Positions 43,338-56,875 of a stretch of DNA of 64,000 bases are shown one piece after another. Under the pieces are notes generated by a model. That model was not told the origin of the DNA and made no database searches. It saw nothing but the letters and a program-made list of their open reading frames with translations. The first letter of the stretch is position 1. Each line of letters opens with the position of its first letter. The translations under genes and the position numbers were made by a program. Origin of the DNA: Basidiobolus meristosporus CBS 931.73 (lineage: Eukaryota; Basidiobolomycota; Basidiobolomycetes; Basidiobolales; Basidiobolaceae); contig MCFE01000039.1 of the NCBI GenBank assembly GCA_002104905.1, forward strand, positions 1 to 64,000, in the 5' to 3' direction.

Positions 43338-45060
43338 TAAGTCATGAAGTGAAAGCTCTGCAATTTACTTGTTTTCCTAATCATTTCCAACATCTCCAAA
43401 ACTCTAACAGCAGTCTATGAGCCTCAAACTGTTATTCTTGGGAGAGTCAAGTACTGCTATTACTGGAGCTTTTCTGTCTACTTAGAATTTGGATTGATCT
43501 AACTCCCAAGTGTAGGATCAAGAAGAATATGCTGCAACAGTAAAGAGGCCTTTGAGATATTGCTATTGGAGACAAATGCCCTCTTAAAGGTGTTTCAGAA
43601 GAAGCTTTAAACATGCAAAAAAATATCATTGTAACTTTGATTGAGTATACCTGCACCTAAAGAAAATTACTACTTCAATGCTCAAGAGCAAAGCAGCAAA
43701 AAATGTATGAATGGCATTAGAAGATAGCTACCTTTCACATTGAGCTGATAAAAAGTGTATTTTGGGCAAATATTCTTTACTACAAAGTTGTTTCCAATAG
43801 AAGAGACAAAAATCTAACTTGCAGAATTACCCTGGTAGTTGATGAGGTGGAGTTGGGGGGCATGCAAAGTGTCAGTGAAGATGTGATGGCTACCCTCATG
43901 CATAATATGACCAATAGGTTGCAGGACCTTATGTCAGCTCTGGAGTATAGAACTGAAGATTTGACCATGAATTACCAACACAAAAGGCTTAATGATACAG
44001 ATCCAAGAAAGTCAGCTGCAATAAGAAGGAAGAAGAGGCTTCAATGAGCAGTGATAAGCACTAAAGAAGGTACTCTTGACCCTCTATAGACTTAACCATC
44101 TCACCTGCGACCACTGCAAAAAAGAGGACTCACATCAGACCGGTGCTTCAAAAAGACAATCAACTGGTAGAAATAGCCTGAATACAGAAATTCAGGAAAT
44201 ACAGATGATAGACTCTTCTTATCTGCATCTAATACAACTACAAACAGGGATTCTCAGATGTGGTCTACTGACTAAGAGGTATGTCAGTGCCTCATACATC
44301 AAAAGAACTTCTTACCAAATAGCAAGAAATTCTGTTTAAGATGGTTTAATGCAACACTACAGAACACTTGATGCAGTTGGACAGGAAACTATTCAAGTAA
44401 GCCTCAGAAGTAATGAAGGAAGTCAGACAATTACCTTCAATGAAGTGGTCCATATAACAAAAGTAGCCAAGAATCTGCTATCATTATGTCAAGCCATAAC
44501 CCAATGACCTGATTCTAGTTTTAATAAATTCAGATGCAGGATCATTGATCTAAATGATTACTATATTGTCTTGGGTATCAGAGATCAGAATTTATACTGG
44601 TGAGCTTCTTTTCACTATTATCCAGAGTCCAAGACATGAAACTTGAATGAAGAAATACCAATGCATTAGTACAGATAACTTTGACTTGTCAATTGTGATT
44701 GATTGAGGAAAATGAAGCAAAAGGCACCAATTCCCCAAGTAGAAGTTGATCATAGAGCTAATATAGAGTAAAGGAATGAGAGTAAAGTACACAGACTCCA
44801 CATTTGCAAAGCAAAAGTGTCAATCAAGTCCACAGATGTGCTGTCTGAGGAAAGTCTTAACTTTACACCAAAAATGTCATCAAATAATGACAAAGATGTA
44901 ATTGCAAGTCCACCCATATTGAGGATTGAAACAGACAAAAGCCGGAATCTCTTCACTCATAAGTACACTTCAGCCAGGTTTCAGCCTGAATTGGCAGCCA
45001 TGATCATTCCAGAGGTGTGTTGCAATATTCTGAGGTGTATCAGAAGTGATGTGGAGGACT
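43338..45060 (+). mobile_element. copia-A remnant with internal deletions
   Basis: It opens with an LTR 3' fragment (43338-43413, ending ACTCTAACAGCA), then gag, a zinc-knuckle region (43960-44200), protease-like sequence (44230-44600) and the integrase/RT linker (44780-45040). Stops and frameshifts occur throughout, and most of integrase and all of RT are absent. Confidence 0.7.
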
Positions 45061-45069
45061 AGCAGATTT

Positions 45070-45237
45070 ACATATTCACTTGTGTACTTATTGATCAAAA
45101 GTATGGCATTTATTCTTTTGGTAAAGTAAGACATACAAACATTGAGAGATTGCTGAGGAAGATCCCTTGAATATATGAACAAAGTTTGGGTCTTTTGGAC
45201 AGCTTTGGGAAAGGTCATAATCTGGTTACCTGAGAAG
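45070..45237 (-). repeat. Reverse copia-A LTR, left half, split by a younger insertion
   Basis: The reverse complement matches the family LTR (CAAAGTTTGGGTCTTTTGGACAGCTTTGGG, GGTTACCTG). Its right continuation is at 50527-50577, with a 5.3-kb copia-A copy in between. Confidence 0.75.
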
Positions 45238-45586
45238 TGCTGTAAAAATTTGTAATTCCACCTAAATATTCATCCAACTTAGTTACTTAGATCATTACCT
45301 TCAAATCCTTGGGAATACTGACAAAATTCCTTGTTGGGATTTATTTAGAATATTTTCACCAAAATATCAGGTACCCAGAACATGAAAATTCTCAAAGTTG
45401 CTCAAACAGCCCCAAACTTTGCACACATGCTCTTGGGACCTTCTTTAGCCTACTCTACATGCTTGTTATGCCAAGGCCATGTAATAGTATAAATACTACT
45501 TTTATATCCAACAAATCCTTAAGCAAAATTACATATTCTACTTGTCCTCCCAAATCTCCTCTAATATCTACAAGACTGTTACAACA
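45238..45586 (+). repeat. 5' LTR of second copia-A copy
   Basis: TGCTGTAAAAATTTG to CTGTTACAACA, 349 bp, followed by GGTTATGAGTCCC. Confidence 0.88.
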
Positions 45587-45684
45587 GGTTATGAGTCCCT
45601 AGCTGTCACTCTCTGCAATGCCAACTACTGCTATTACTGGAATTTTTCCCTCTGCTGAGAAGTTGGATGGATCTGGCTACCAAG

Positions 45685-46389
45685 TGTTGTGCGTCAACAT
45701 TTAAACTGAGTCTATTTTACCCTGTTAGAAAATCCAGTACCCTGACTGATTTTCCCTAACCCAAACATAACTAATACCAGTTATGGTTTTTTTATCACTT
45801 CTCAGAATCTATTTTTAGCTGTCACACCTCATCAATTTTCATGTGGTCTTTACATCCTCAACTGATCTGCTAAGCCTTTCCAAGTGATTAGTCATCTGAG
45901 TTCTATCCAACCACTTAGCAGTTGCCAAGACATCAGCTGATTAATGATGCAATTTCTCATTTATCTTATGCACCTATAAACACCCCAACAGATTTCAATT
46001 AATCCAGTCTCTTGGTGCTTACTAATTCAACTTTATCAAAAAAGTATAAATAAAGCTTACTGAACCTTTTGGTTTAGTGTGTGTTGCAACAAAATTAAGA
46101 TTGTGCCTCAGCAAAGTTAAGAATTCCATAATTCCATTCTGGTTTCCACCCAATCCTAGCATATCTAACATTCCCAAGAATACCAAGAATACCAAGCCTA
46201 GCCTGTATAGCAAACCAACTCTGTTGCCTTTATAGCCTAACTCAACTATATACAAGACCAATATTAGACCAGAACTTCTCTGCCAATATTACTGTCACCC
46301 TTGATAATTCTAAGATCCTGCCCTTAGTTGTCACTTAGGTTCAGTTAACTCATTCAAGAGCTTATTACACTTTTCTCCTGAATACAACA
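45685..46389. repeat. 705-bp solo LTR of another retrotransposon family
   Basis: It starts TGTTGT and ends ACAACA, flanked by CCAAG (45680-45684) and TCAAG (46390-46394). Removing it restores the gag sequence CTACCAAGTGT..AGGTGAAGATG seen in the full-length copy. It has no similarity to the 349-bp LTR beyond the termini. The parent element is not in this window and the orientation is not determined. Confidence 0.82.
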
Positions 46390-49300
46390 TCAAGTGTAGC
46401 AGGTGAAGATGAAGATGCTGCTACAAGAAAGAGGCCTTTAGGATAATGTCATGGGAGAAGAATGCCCTCCTGAAAATGTGGGAGCAGAAGCCTTAAAGTA
46501 CCAGAAGAAAGAACAAGTGCCTTTAACTGCATTAGCCTTAATGTCACAGACAAATTTGTAATTCAGTGCTCAAGAGTAGAAACAGCAAAGAATGCCTGGA
46601 AGACATTAGAAGACTCCTACCAGTCATGTTCAGCTGCTAAGAGAATGTATCTCAGACAAATATTCTTTACTACAAAGATGCTTCCAGGAGAAGAAATGAA
46701 AATCTAATTAACAGAATTACCCTGCTAGTGGATGAGATAGAATCTGTGGGAGTACCAACTGCTGATGAGGATGTGATAGTAACCATCCTGAATTGCCTGA
46801 CAGACAGGCTTCAGGGCCTTGTATCAGCCCTAGAGTCCAGAACTGAAGATGTGACCCTAAATTATGTATAGGGAAGGCTCCTGGATGAAGAATCAAGAAA
46901 ATCAAGTGCCAATAAAAAGGAAGAAGATGCTTTAATAAGTAATGATAACCAACTAAGGAGGTACCCAAGACCTTAAAAAGGGAACAGCACCTGTTTTGCA
47001 ACTACTGCAAAAGGAGAGGACATACATCAGACCGGTGCCTCAAAAAGAGAGATAATCAGCAAACAAAACCTAAATTTGGAAATGCTGCAACAACCAAAGA
47101 TAGACTATTCATATCTGCACTAGATATAATCACAAACAAGGATTTTCAGATGTGGTACATTGACTCTGGAGCATCTCAACACTTTACACCAAAAAGAACT
47201 TTTTACCCAATACCAGAAATTCCAGTCAAGAAGGTTTTTATAGGTGACAATTGAACACTTGATGCGGTAGGAAATATCCAAGTAAACCTTAGAAGCAGTG
47301 AAGGAAGCCATACAATAACCTTTAAAGAAGTACTCTATGCACCAGAAATAGCCAAGAACCTACCATCTTTAAGCAAGACCACCACAGAAGGACTCAGTTT
47401 CAGGTTTGACAATTCTGAATGCAGGTTCACTGATCAAAATGGTGACCATATTGCTTTGGGTAACAGAGATCAGAATCTATACAAGTTGACTTATGTTCCA
47501 TCATATCTTGGAGCCAATACAAGTAACTTCTATGAAAAGCACCAATGCTTTGGCACAGGAGATTTGGGCACATCAATTTTGATTATTTATGCAAAATGAT
47601 CAAAGATCAGCATATTTCCGGAGTAAAAATTGATCCCCCAGCTAATTTAAAGCACTGTGAAGCCTGCATATATGGGAAACAAGCCAGACAACTATTCAAT
47701 AGCTCTGGGTTAATCAAATATAAAAAAATTAGATGTAATTCACTAAGATCTGTGTGGACCTATGCAACATTTAGCTCTAGGTGGGATAAAGTATTTAATC
47801 ACTTTTATTGATGATTATATAAGATACATGTGGGATTAAGAAAATACTCTCTGACAAAGGTCAAGAATATACCCCAAAGCTCTTCCTCCACCTCTGCAAA
47901 ATTCATGGGATAAAGCAAGAGACTACTGTACCATACTACCCACAGCAAAATAGAGTAGCAGAACATGCAAACAGATCAATAACTGATATGGCAAGATATG
48001 TAATCCATGATCAAAAGCTATTGTTTGATTTTTAGGCAGAATCAGCTGCCACAGCTATGTACCTTAAAAATAGGAGTTATAATAGAATAATTTGTGATTC
48101 ACTCCACTTGAAAAATGGTATGGATACAGACCAAGTGCCAAGCATCTAAGAATATTTGGGTGTACAGCATATGCCAAGAAACTACCCAGAAATCAGTCAA
48201 AATTTGAACCTAAAAGTGTAAATACATATTTTTGGGCTACTGTAATGAGAGTAAAGCATACAAACTCTACAATACCAAGGCAAAGAAGTTGGTCAAGTCC
48301 AGGGATGTGCTGTTTGAAGGAAATTCAAAATTTTCACAAAATATTACATGAGATGATGACAAAGATTTAATCTCAGGTCCACTAATTGTCAAAATTGAAT
48401 CAGAGCAAAACAATGAAGAGTTTCTCACTACAGAGGACTCTACAGCCATGGTTCAGCCTGAATCAGTGCCCAGGAATATCCCAGTAGTGATTATTCCAGT
48501 ATTTAATGCCTTGAGATCCAACCAGACAAGAAATAGCCCAAATTACTACATCAATTGGGGCACAAACTTAGCCTATGCCTATTCAGTCCATATTGATGAG
48601 CCCTAGAATGTGAAATTGGCCCTAAATAGCCCTCAGACAAAGTTTTGGAGACCTGCAATGACTAAGGAATATCAGGCTTGGATGATAAATCAAACTTGAG
48701 ACTTAGTCAAATTACCATTCAACTTAGAATCAATTGGATGCATATGGGTCTTTAAGACAAAGTATAAGGCTGATGGTATAATTGAAAGATACAAAGCAAG
48801 ACTTTAGGCCAAAAAACACTCTCAAACTAAAGGACTTGACTATACTGAGACCTTTGCACTGTAGCCAAGTTTAATTCTATCAGATTGATATTGGCTATTG
48901 CTGCCAAATATAAGTTTTTTATTCTTGAAATGGATGCAAAAGCTGCATTTTTGAATGGAAAACTTGATGAGGACATGTATATAAGCCAGCCTGATGGGCT
49001 TGCTGACCAACATAATTCCCATTTGGCCAGCAAGCTTAAAAATCTCTAAACAGTCTCAAAAAATCACTAAGAGCCTGGAATTGCAAGACAGGTTCTTATA
49101 TGGAATCTTTGAGTTTCAAAAGGAGTGCTGCTGACTATAGTATACACTAAAAGCCAGATAGAGCAGATCCAGCTCTATTAGGTCTATATGTGGATGATCT
49201 TATTATAGCTGCCAATAACCTAGCAACATTGGAAGAGACTAAATCCAGCCTATCTAAGGAGTTCAAGATGTCTGATCTAGGAGAAGTCAGTTACTACTTA

Positions 49301-50179
49301 GGGATCCAGTTCTCCATAGACAGAAGTACCTAGACTATCACCATAAGTCAATCCAAGTATATTCAAGATATACTAAAGAAGTACCAAATGGAGGACTGTA
49401 AACTGGCAGCTAACCAAATAGAGACAAACCTTAAATTGGTGAAAGCTCAACCAAATCAGGAGAGCTTGGTGCCATCTGAGAGCCCTGACTTTCCTTATCA
49501 ATCTATGACCGGCAGTATGTTGTATATTATGCTTGGAACACATCCAGATATCTCATACTCAGTGGGAGTTGTTGGCCAGCATAATCAGAACTATGGACTT
49601 GATCATATTGCTGCAGTTAAGCAGAATTTGGGATGCCCAAAAGGAACTGCTGATATCTGCTTAAGATACACTTATAAGAGCTCAGAACAGGATCTTGTGG
49701 GATACTCTGATGCTGATTGGGGACAAAATTTGGAAGACAGAAGATCTATCACAGGATACCCCTTTCTGCAATGTTCAGGAGCAATTTCATGGATTCAAGA
49801 GAGCAACCAACCATGGCACTTTCAACCCCAGAAGCAGAGTATATGGCAGCCTGGGAAGCTACAAAAAAAGCAATGTGGATAAGAAAGCTTTTTACAGATT
49901 AAGGCCTATATCAAAAATCACCTATTACTTTATTTCAAGATAATCAAGGATGTACACAATAGGGTAGAAAGCCAACTTTTCATGCTAGAACCAAGCACAT
50001 AGATATTAGACATCATTTCATATGTGAAGCTATAGATATTAGCTTGGTTAGCTTAGTTTACTGTCCTTCAGATGAGATAATTGCAGACATTTTTACTTAA
50101 CCATTAGCTAGAGACAAGTTTGAATATCCAATGTCAAAATTAGGACTAGTCACTATGAACATTTCACCTGAGTGGGAGC

Positions 50180-50526
50180 TATATAAGAGTCTGTAATTCC
50201 ACCTAAATATTTACCTAACTTAGTCACTTAGATCATTACCTTCAAATCCCAGGGAATACTGACCAAATTCCTTGTTTGGATTTACTTAGAATATTTTCAC
50301 CAAAATATCAGACACCCAGAACATGAAATTCCTAGAGCTGTCCAAACAGCCCCAAACATTGCACACATGTTCTTGGGACCCTCCTTAACCCATTCTTCAT
50401 GCTTGTAATGCCAAGAGCATGTAAAAGTATAATTATTACTTTTACATTCAATAAATCATCAAGTGAAAACCGCATGATCTACTTGTCCTCCCAAATCACT
50501 TTCAATATCCCAAGACTCTTACAACA
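50180..50526 (+). repeat. 3' LTR of second copia-A copy
   Basis: Follows the polypurine tract GAGTGGGAG. The first bases are decayed (TATATAAGAGTCTG) and it ends CTCTTACAACA. Confidence 0.85.
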
Positions 50527-50577
50527 ATAAGTTGGCAATGATATTCCAAGTAAATCCCAACAAGAAATTTGGTCAGT
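50527..50577 (-). repeat. Reverse copia-A LTR, right half
   Basis: The reverse complement continues the LTR broken at 45237 (ATATTCCAAGTAAATCCCAAC, AATTTGGTCAGT). Confidence 0.7.
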
Positions 50578-50629
50578 GCAGAATGTCAGCATGAATAATT
50601 AGGTAATAGCTTAATAATTACCACTAGGA

Positions 50630-51215
50630 GAGCACCCCAGTTTTACAGCTCAAGAGATCCAGATTGACCATAAATAGCTCAAACACCTCTATCAATAAGG
50701 GTTCAAGTTAGGCTTATGCCTATTTGATTCATATTGAAGAGCACCAGAGAGTAAAATAGGTCTTAAATACCCCTCTGACAGAGCTATGGAGATCTAAAAT
50801 GACTGAAAATATCTAGCCCTGATAAAAATTAAACTTTGACAGCAAAATAGCAATCAACCAAAAATTGACAGGATGCAGATGACTCTTTGAGACAAAATAC
50901 AAGGCTGATGGCACAATTCAGACATACAAGGCAAGTCTTATGGCCAAAGGTTGCCCTCAGACAAAAGGCCTCTGCTTCACTGAAGTCCTGGTACTAGTAG
51001 CCAGGTTTACATTCATCAGACTAATAATAGATATATCAGTGAGACATACATTTATGATACATCAAATGTAAATAATAGATTCATTATTAGGTGACAAACT
51101 TGCTGAGACCATGCACATGAGCTGGTCTGATGATCTGATGACCAAGTCAGCCCTTAGTTGGTTAGCAAACCTCAAGTATTTCTATGCAGTCTCAAAGAAT
51201 AATTAAACAACTGGA
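50630..51215 (+). pseudogene. copia-A linker and RT fragment
   Basis: It aligns with 39120-39700 of the full-length element: GCCTATGCCTATT-like, ATATTGA.GAGC.CCAGA, GGATGCAGATG, ACAAAATACAAGGCTGATGG. Many stops. Confidence 0.7.
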
Positions 51216-51309
51216 ATTTGAGGTAGCTTATTACTTGGTATTCCTGAGTCTCTGGGGAAGTGCTGCTAACACAGCTATCTACTCTATTTCTCTTTGGCTT
51301 AACTTATTT

Positions 51310-52330
51310 CCGCATAGATGCAGCCAAAAAAATCAAAGTTGTCAGGTTCTCAACCAAGCCCCACTGTTGACAGCAGCAGAAGTATGATTGGACAACAGCT
51401 TGCTTTAACATTCATTGCAACAAGCAGTGCTATATCCAAAAAGGTCATGCAGACAATGTGCGCACTGAATGTAATACTGCACAGTCCACAGGAATTATGT
51501 CATTTAGCCAGTAGAGAATCTCTGCAGAGCCACACACTGACCATAATGCTCAGGCTAATAAGAATGAAGCAAACAATGCACCTACAGTGCAAGCCCAACA
51601 AATGGCTGTCATAACATCACCACCATAAGTATGAGCTAGTATGCTGTCAGCTCCTGCCAAAGCATTGATAAATCAACTAGGTGCAGTAGCTAATAGGATG
51701 GATATAATAGCCAAGAGTAATCAGGTAGTTGTTCAGAGGCAGGATGAGTGTATAACATGTTTAGAGCAATCAGTATCCCAGGTAGAGGATGCCGTGTTAT
51801 AGCTGTAAAGAAGGAACTCAAGTTGTACAATGTCACAACCAAGAATTACACCATTTTGCAATTTAACTGCAGAGGAACACTGCAAAGCCTTTGACCTACA
51901 ACAACTGTCCCCAATGAAGAGGTGCACAGACAAACCTATCACTGCATGGGATTAAGAGACTGCATTCTTTAAATCTGAGCATAATAATCAATAGACATTA
52001 AAGATAAGGGAAGCCATTGAGTGCAATGATGAAGAGTAGACAACATCAAAGAAGCCATGCAAAGCCTAGCATACCATCACATTAAGGCTAGTATTTCATG
52101 AGGCTGTCAAGAATTGTAGGCTAAGCAGAATGCACTTGATTTGTTCCATGGGCATTATTCTGGACTCAAACAAGCAAATGGACTTAGGGCCAGCTTTGGT
52201 ACACTAAGAGATCATCTCAAGAATATCAGAAATTATCAAAGGAAGAAAAACATGGATGCAATGGCTAAAAACCAGCAGCTGCCTCAAATCCCTGTTACAA
52301 GCAGGGCTATAAGCTAATCACCAGTTTACC
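51310..52330 (+). repeat. Repeat family X, copy 2
   Basis: Diverged copy of 35590-36462 plus the start of the 41154 segment. It carries the uninterrupted site CCTGTTACAAGCAGGGCT (52291-52308), which corresponds to the copia-A target in copy 1. No intact frame. Confidence 0.6.
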
Positions 52331-52430
52331 AAAGACACTTCCTTTCTCTACTCCCTTTGCACCTCTCATATATTCTACTGCCAAATCACCTGTATTAGCT
52401 TGCTCACCCACTACTACCACAGGTTTTCAG

Positions 52431-54298
52431 TTGTAAAAGTTTCTGATTGCACCTGAATATTCACATAGCTTAGCCACTTATACCATTGACTACAAGTATT
52501 GAAGAATAATGAACCAAATTCTTTGTAAGGATTTACTAAGAATATTCTCACTAAAATATCAGGCTCCCAAGACATGAGAGTTCTCAATGTTGTCCAAGCA
52601 GCCCTAAGCTTTGCACACTTGTTCTTGGGACCTTTCTCAGCCTACTTCATGTATTTGCTATCCCCAATCTATATAAAAGTACAAATACCACCTTTACACC
52701 AAATAGATCATTAAGTGAAAGCCACATAAACTACTTGGTTACCAATCACTTCCAATATTTCTAAGACTCTTACAACAATCAATGAGCTGCAAGAAGTCAT
52801 TCTCTGCAATATCACAACTGTTAATACTGGAATTTTTTCTCTGCTGAAAAGTTGGATGGATCTAATAACCAAGTGTGAAAGGTGAAGATGCATATACTGC
52901 TGCAAGAATAAGGCCTTTGGGATATTCTCATGGAGAAGTGCACCCCCCTAAAAACATGGCAGAAGAAGCCTTATAGCATCAGAAGATAGTGCAAAGTTTC
53001 TATAGCTGCATTTGTCTCATTGTCATTGACACCATGCCAATTCAATGCTCAAGAGCAAAAATGACAATTGATGCTTTAAAGGTGTCAGAAACATCTACCA
53101 GACATGTTCAGCTGCCAAAAGAATGTTACTTAGACAAAAGTACTTTATTCCAAAGGTACTGCCAGGAGAGTAAATGAAAAATATGATTAGCAGAATTTTG
53201 CTGCTGGTCAATGGATGGAATATATGGGTGTACCAGCTACTGATGAGGATGTGGTGGTTACCATCCTGAATAGCCTGACAGCCATGTTTCAAGGTCTTAT
53301 ATCAGCCCTAGAATCCTGAATTGGGAATATGGCCTTTAGTTACATATATGGAAGGCTCCCAGAGAAAGAACTAAGATATCAAGGGCCAATAGAAAGGAAG
53401 AAGGTTCTTTAGTAAACAACAATAACCAACAAAGGAGGTACCCAAGACCCTTTAAAGGCAATAGCAACCTGTTTTACAACTACTGGCAAAGGCAAGGACT
53501 CACATCAGACTGGTGCCTCAAAAAAGGATATAGGCAGCACCAATAGATTGTAAATGGAAATGCTGAAACAACTGAAGATACATGATTCACATCAGCACTG
53601 AGTATGAGCACAAACAAGGATTCTCAGACATCTTATATTGATTCTGGAGCATCTCAATGCTTTATACACCAAAGAGTACTTTCTACCCAATATCAAGAAA
53701 TTTCAAATACAAAGGTTTTTGTAGGTGGCAATTGAATACTTGATGCAGTTGGAGAAGGAACTATCCAAGTGAACTTTAGAAGTAGTGAAGGAAGCCACAT
53801 ATGTACCCTCAAAGAAGTACTTCATGTATCAGAAATAGCCAAGAACCTACTATATATCAGCAAGGCCACAGCAGAAGAACTTGGTACTGGCATTGAGAAT
53901 GCTGGATGCAGGATGACAGATCTAAATAGTGCTTATATTGCATCAGGTTTCAAGATCAGAATCTATTCAACTGGACTTATATTCTATCATATCTGGAAGC
54001 CAATGTAAGTAACTTGAATCAAGAAACACCTATGCTTTTGCACCAAAGGGTTAGACACATCAATTTTGACTCTTTGTGCATAATGCTCAGAGATCAGCTA
54101 ACTTCTTGAGTAAAAATTTATCCCTCAGCTAGTTTGGCATACTGTGAATTCTTCATATTTGAGCAATAAGCCAGAGAACTGCTCAAGAGCTCTAGGTTGA
54201 CCAAATCTAGGAAAATGTTAGATATAGTTCATTCAGATATTTGTGAACCTATGCAAAACTCTCCTTAGGCAGGATGAAGTATTTAATTACTTTTATTG
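52431..54298 (+). mobile_element. copia-A remnant, 5' LTR through start of integrase
   Basis: LTR 52431-52777 (TTGTAAAAGT to TCTTACAACA), then gag, zinc knuckle, protease (TATATTGATTCTGGAGCATC) and the integrase N-part up to TTTAATTACTTTTATTGAC, where similarity stops abruptly. Stops and frameshifts throughout. Confidence 0.8.
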
Positions 54299-54891
54299 AC
54301 ATATGGGCTAATATTTGAATATAGTGCCTGATAGTACCAGTGGACCAAGATAGCTATGTTTCACACTCTGTGGTCAAGTATAGGCTTGCTTGGCCTTCTT
54401 GGCACACTATGGCATCATTAGGCACTCATGGCTCAATGTGGCACTATCTAATGGAACAAGTCTTATAACTATTCTAAGTGGATCCAGTCAGCCAGGACAT
54501 CCAATTGCCTTATATGGCAAGAAACTTGACGGTATTTTGACAGCCTCACAGCAAGGCTCTAATGGCATTATATTGGCAGTATAACAGCCTACTGCTGGTT
54601 CTGTATAAGGCTACCAAACCAATTTACCTAATGGTATTTCCTTTTTCTACCTCCCCTTGTGCAATTCATATATTCCACTGTAGAATCACCTTTCTTTATT
54701 TGCTTACTAACTGCTACCTTGGGTATTCCACATATAGTTCAAATCAAAAAAAGCTATGGCCTCCTGCTTACCATCCTATACAAATGTACACACCAGCGTA
54801 ATTGACATACTTCTATCACCTCAACTTTATGGCTTTTTAGTGTGAAACTTGCAAAGTTGCCATATACCTTGTGCTGCTGGTAACATATGCA
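54299..54891. other. Unassigned repeat-derived DNA
   Basis: About 54490-54535 (CATCCAATTGCC.TATATGGCAAGAAACT) matches 33650-33695, so it belongs to a dispersed element. The frame GHPIALYGKKLDGIL hints at an RNase H end of a pol gene, but this is weak. Confidence 0.4.
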
Positions 54892-56875
54892 TCATGGAAA
54901 CATATGTTTGGTTGTTGCCATTTCTGCCATAAATTCCTCCTGAATATCTGCAAAGAACATCTTGGTATTTAGCCAACATACTCCTTCTCCCTGCTGGATT
55001 CTAGTCCCCCTTATAGGTGCCCTCTGGCTTTTGTTTGTGTGAACTCTGTATTGAATGGTGTAGAAGTGGGCTTGTGACCATGAGGAATTTGGCATATCTT
55101 GGTAGAATTTTCCTGATAAAATTAGTTACTTATTGCACCCAACCCAACTTTGCATTACTTAACTAATTACCCATGCATTGGGGCTGCTTAGCTTCTTAAT
55201 GCCATAGGCATAGGTGTCTCCATGTGCACATTTGTCCTCAGTATTTTCCAAATCTTCCTGGCAGTCCTCCATGTGCCAACTCATCACATCCATGACTGAC
55301 TTGAAGGTAATATTCTTGATGAGATTGGGAGATGGTAGTACATGCAACTTCACTTGTTGTCCTATCTCCCCACATATCTGCTCCATAGAAAACTCCCTAA
55401 AGGTGAAGCAAGGCCCAATATTCTCCACACACCATGTAAGATGGAGTAGAGAATGGATACAGTAGTGGCAGAGATCTATACATTCAGCTTTATGTTTGTA
55501 GTATAGCCGCTCAATTCCTGTTACAAACTCCTCACACAACAGCTGTAGATGCGTCAAGTCAGTATTGGTGATCCGCTTCTGGATAAATATTCCTACTATG
55601 TCCACAAATGACTCCCAATACTTCCAATGTATTCTTGGTAGAAGTGGCTTCAGAACACCACTTGAATAAATACATATCCAGTTGATCCAGACTTTGCGTT
55701 TGTATTGTTGAATATGCGTGTGAATATTGATCAGAGCATGTGAGAGTACTTAGGGTAGCGGATACTCTGTAATATCTTGCCAATTCTTTCAATTTTCTAC
55801 AGTATCTCAAAGGGCTCATTTAGCTTGAAATGCCCCATGTACAACTTGGTCATCAGTGTAAGGATACTGTTGAAAAGCAAATGCATTGCTCCCAGTGGAG
55901 AGCTTTTGCTCAAACAGATACCCTCTATCTTAAGTATCTCCAGTTTCCAATTGATTCTGAATTCTGGCCAATGGCTTATAGCTTGCCAACTTTGCTGCAA
56001 TTGCATGCTAACTTCTGTACATTCTCTCTGTGGAAAGATGATGTTCTTGGTGCTGGTGCTTGGGTAATAACAATGTGTGTGAGTTATAGAGTATATCCCC
56101 TGGATCTCACACATTTGACAGCAATACCTTCCATTGTGCCCAGAAAAACCTGCTATCTTGCTGATGGCTGTGGTATCTCCAATGCAGATAATAATATGAG
56201 CTTTTACATGACAGCCATTTACTGTTATCCCACTGGAAAGCATACAAAATTCATCCAGCAATGGATACAGGTAGCAATCCAGGCTGAATGGTGATTTAGG
56301 CCCAGATACCAGTAAGATTACCATTGGATTATTGCTCTGATGTTGTAGGATGAGCAGCAGATTCAGATTGATGAGAATCAGTGGCCAGCAGAATTTGCTG
56401 GTAGGGTACTTGTTTAATGAGAATTCATCATGTGCTAAAGCAAAGGCATTGTCATACATACCTTGAAAGTAGCCTTTGCTTTTAAGCTGTTTGTAATGTT
56501 TGCCATCAAATATATCAGATATGTTGCACTTGATTGATACTGAGTGTGGTACTGTATAGCTTTGCAATATCTGTTGGACTGCATCAGCTTCCTCATATAG
56601 GGTATGACTAGAATATATGCAGAGTGTAAGCAATGTTTTCCCTCAATGGGGGTGGATTCCTGACAATTTGGACACATTGTAATGGTAGCATTTTTGGATG
56701 TGGATGCCATGCAACTGTTAACACATGCTGGAATCAGGACAGTCTCTGGATCATATGCTGCCAGCCACGTGACAGTTGTCCACTTGTACCATGTTTATGG
56801 TAAGTTGCATCCCAGTATGATTTTGGCAAGAAGTAGTAATAAATTCTCAATGCACCCATTACTAATATTAGTGGA
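54892..56875 (-). pseudogene. tnp2-type transposase, copy 2, longer
   Basis: Minus-strand frames 56633-55797, 55819-55559 and 55605-55159 together cover much of a tnp2 transposase: KFCWPLILINLNLL, GPKSPFSLDCYLYPLLDE, IIICIGDTTAISKIAGFSG, HNGRYCCQMCEIQGIY, then CIHSLLHLTWCVENIGPCFT and FREFSMEQICGEIGQQVKLH, which correspond to the family C-terminal H.LLH...GP....F..E..CG. Frames shift at least twice. The N-terminal part is cut off at 56875 by the LTR of the second copia family. No terminal inverted repeats were identified. Confidence 0.72.

Larger units (their letters stand above)
45238..50526 (+). mobile_element. Second near-complete copia-A element, decayed, with nested solo LTR
   Basis: LTRs at 45238-45586 and 50180-50526 flank gag, protease, integrase, RT and RNase H in order, all with stops and frameshifts. 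The primer site GGTTATGAGTCCC follows the 5' LTR. Flanks AGAAG and ATAAG fit a 5-bp target duplication with one change. The zinc knuckle here is intact (CNYCKRRGHTSDRC), and LYVDDLIIAANN is kept. A 705-bp solo LTR interrupts gag. The element sits inside an older reverse LTR. Confidence 0.9.
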
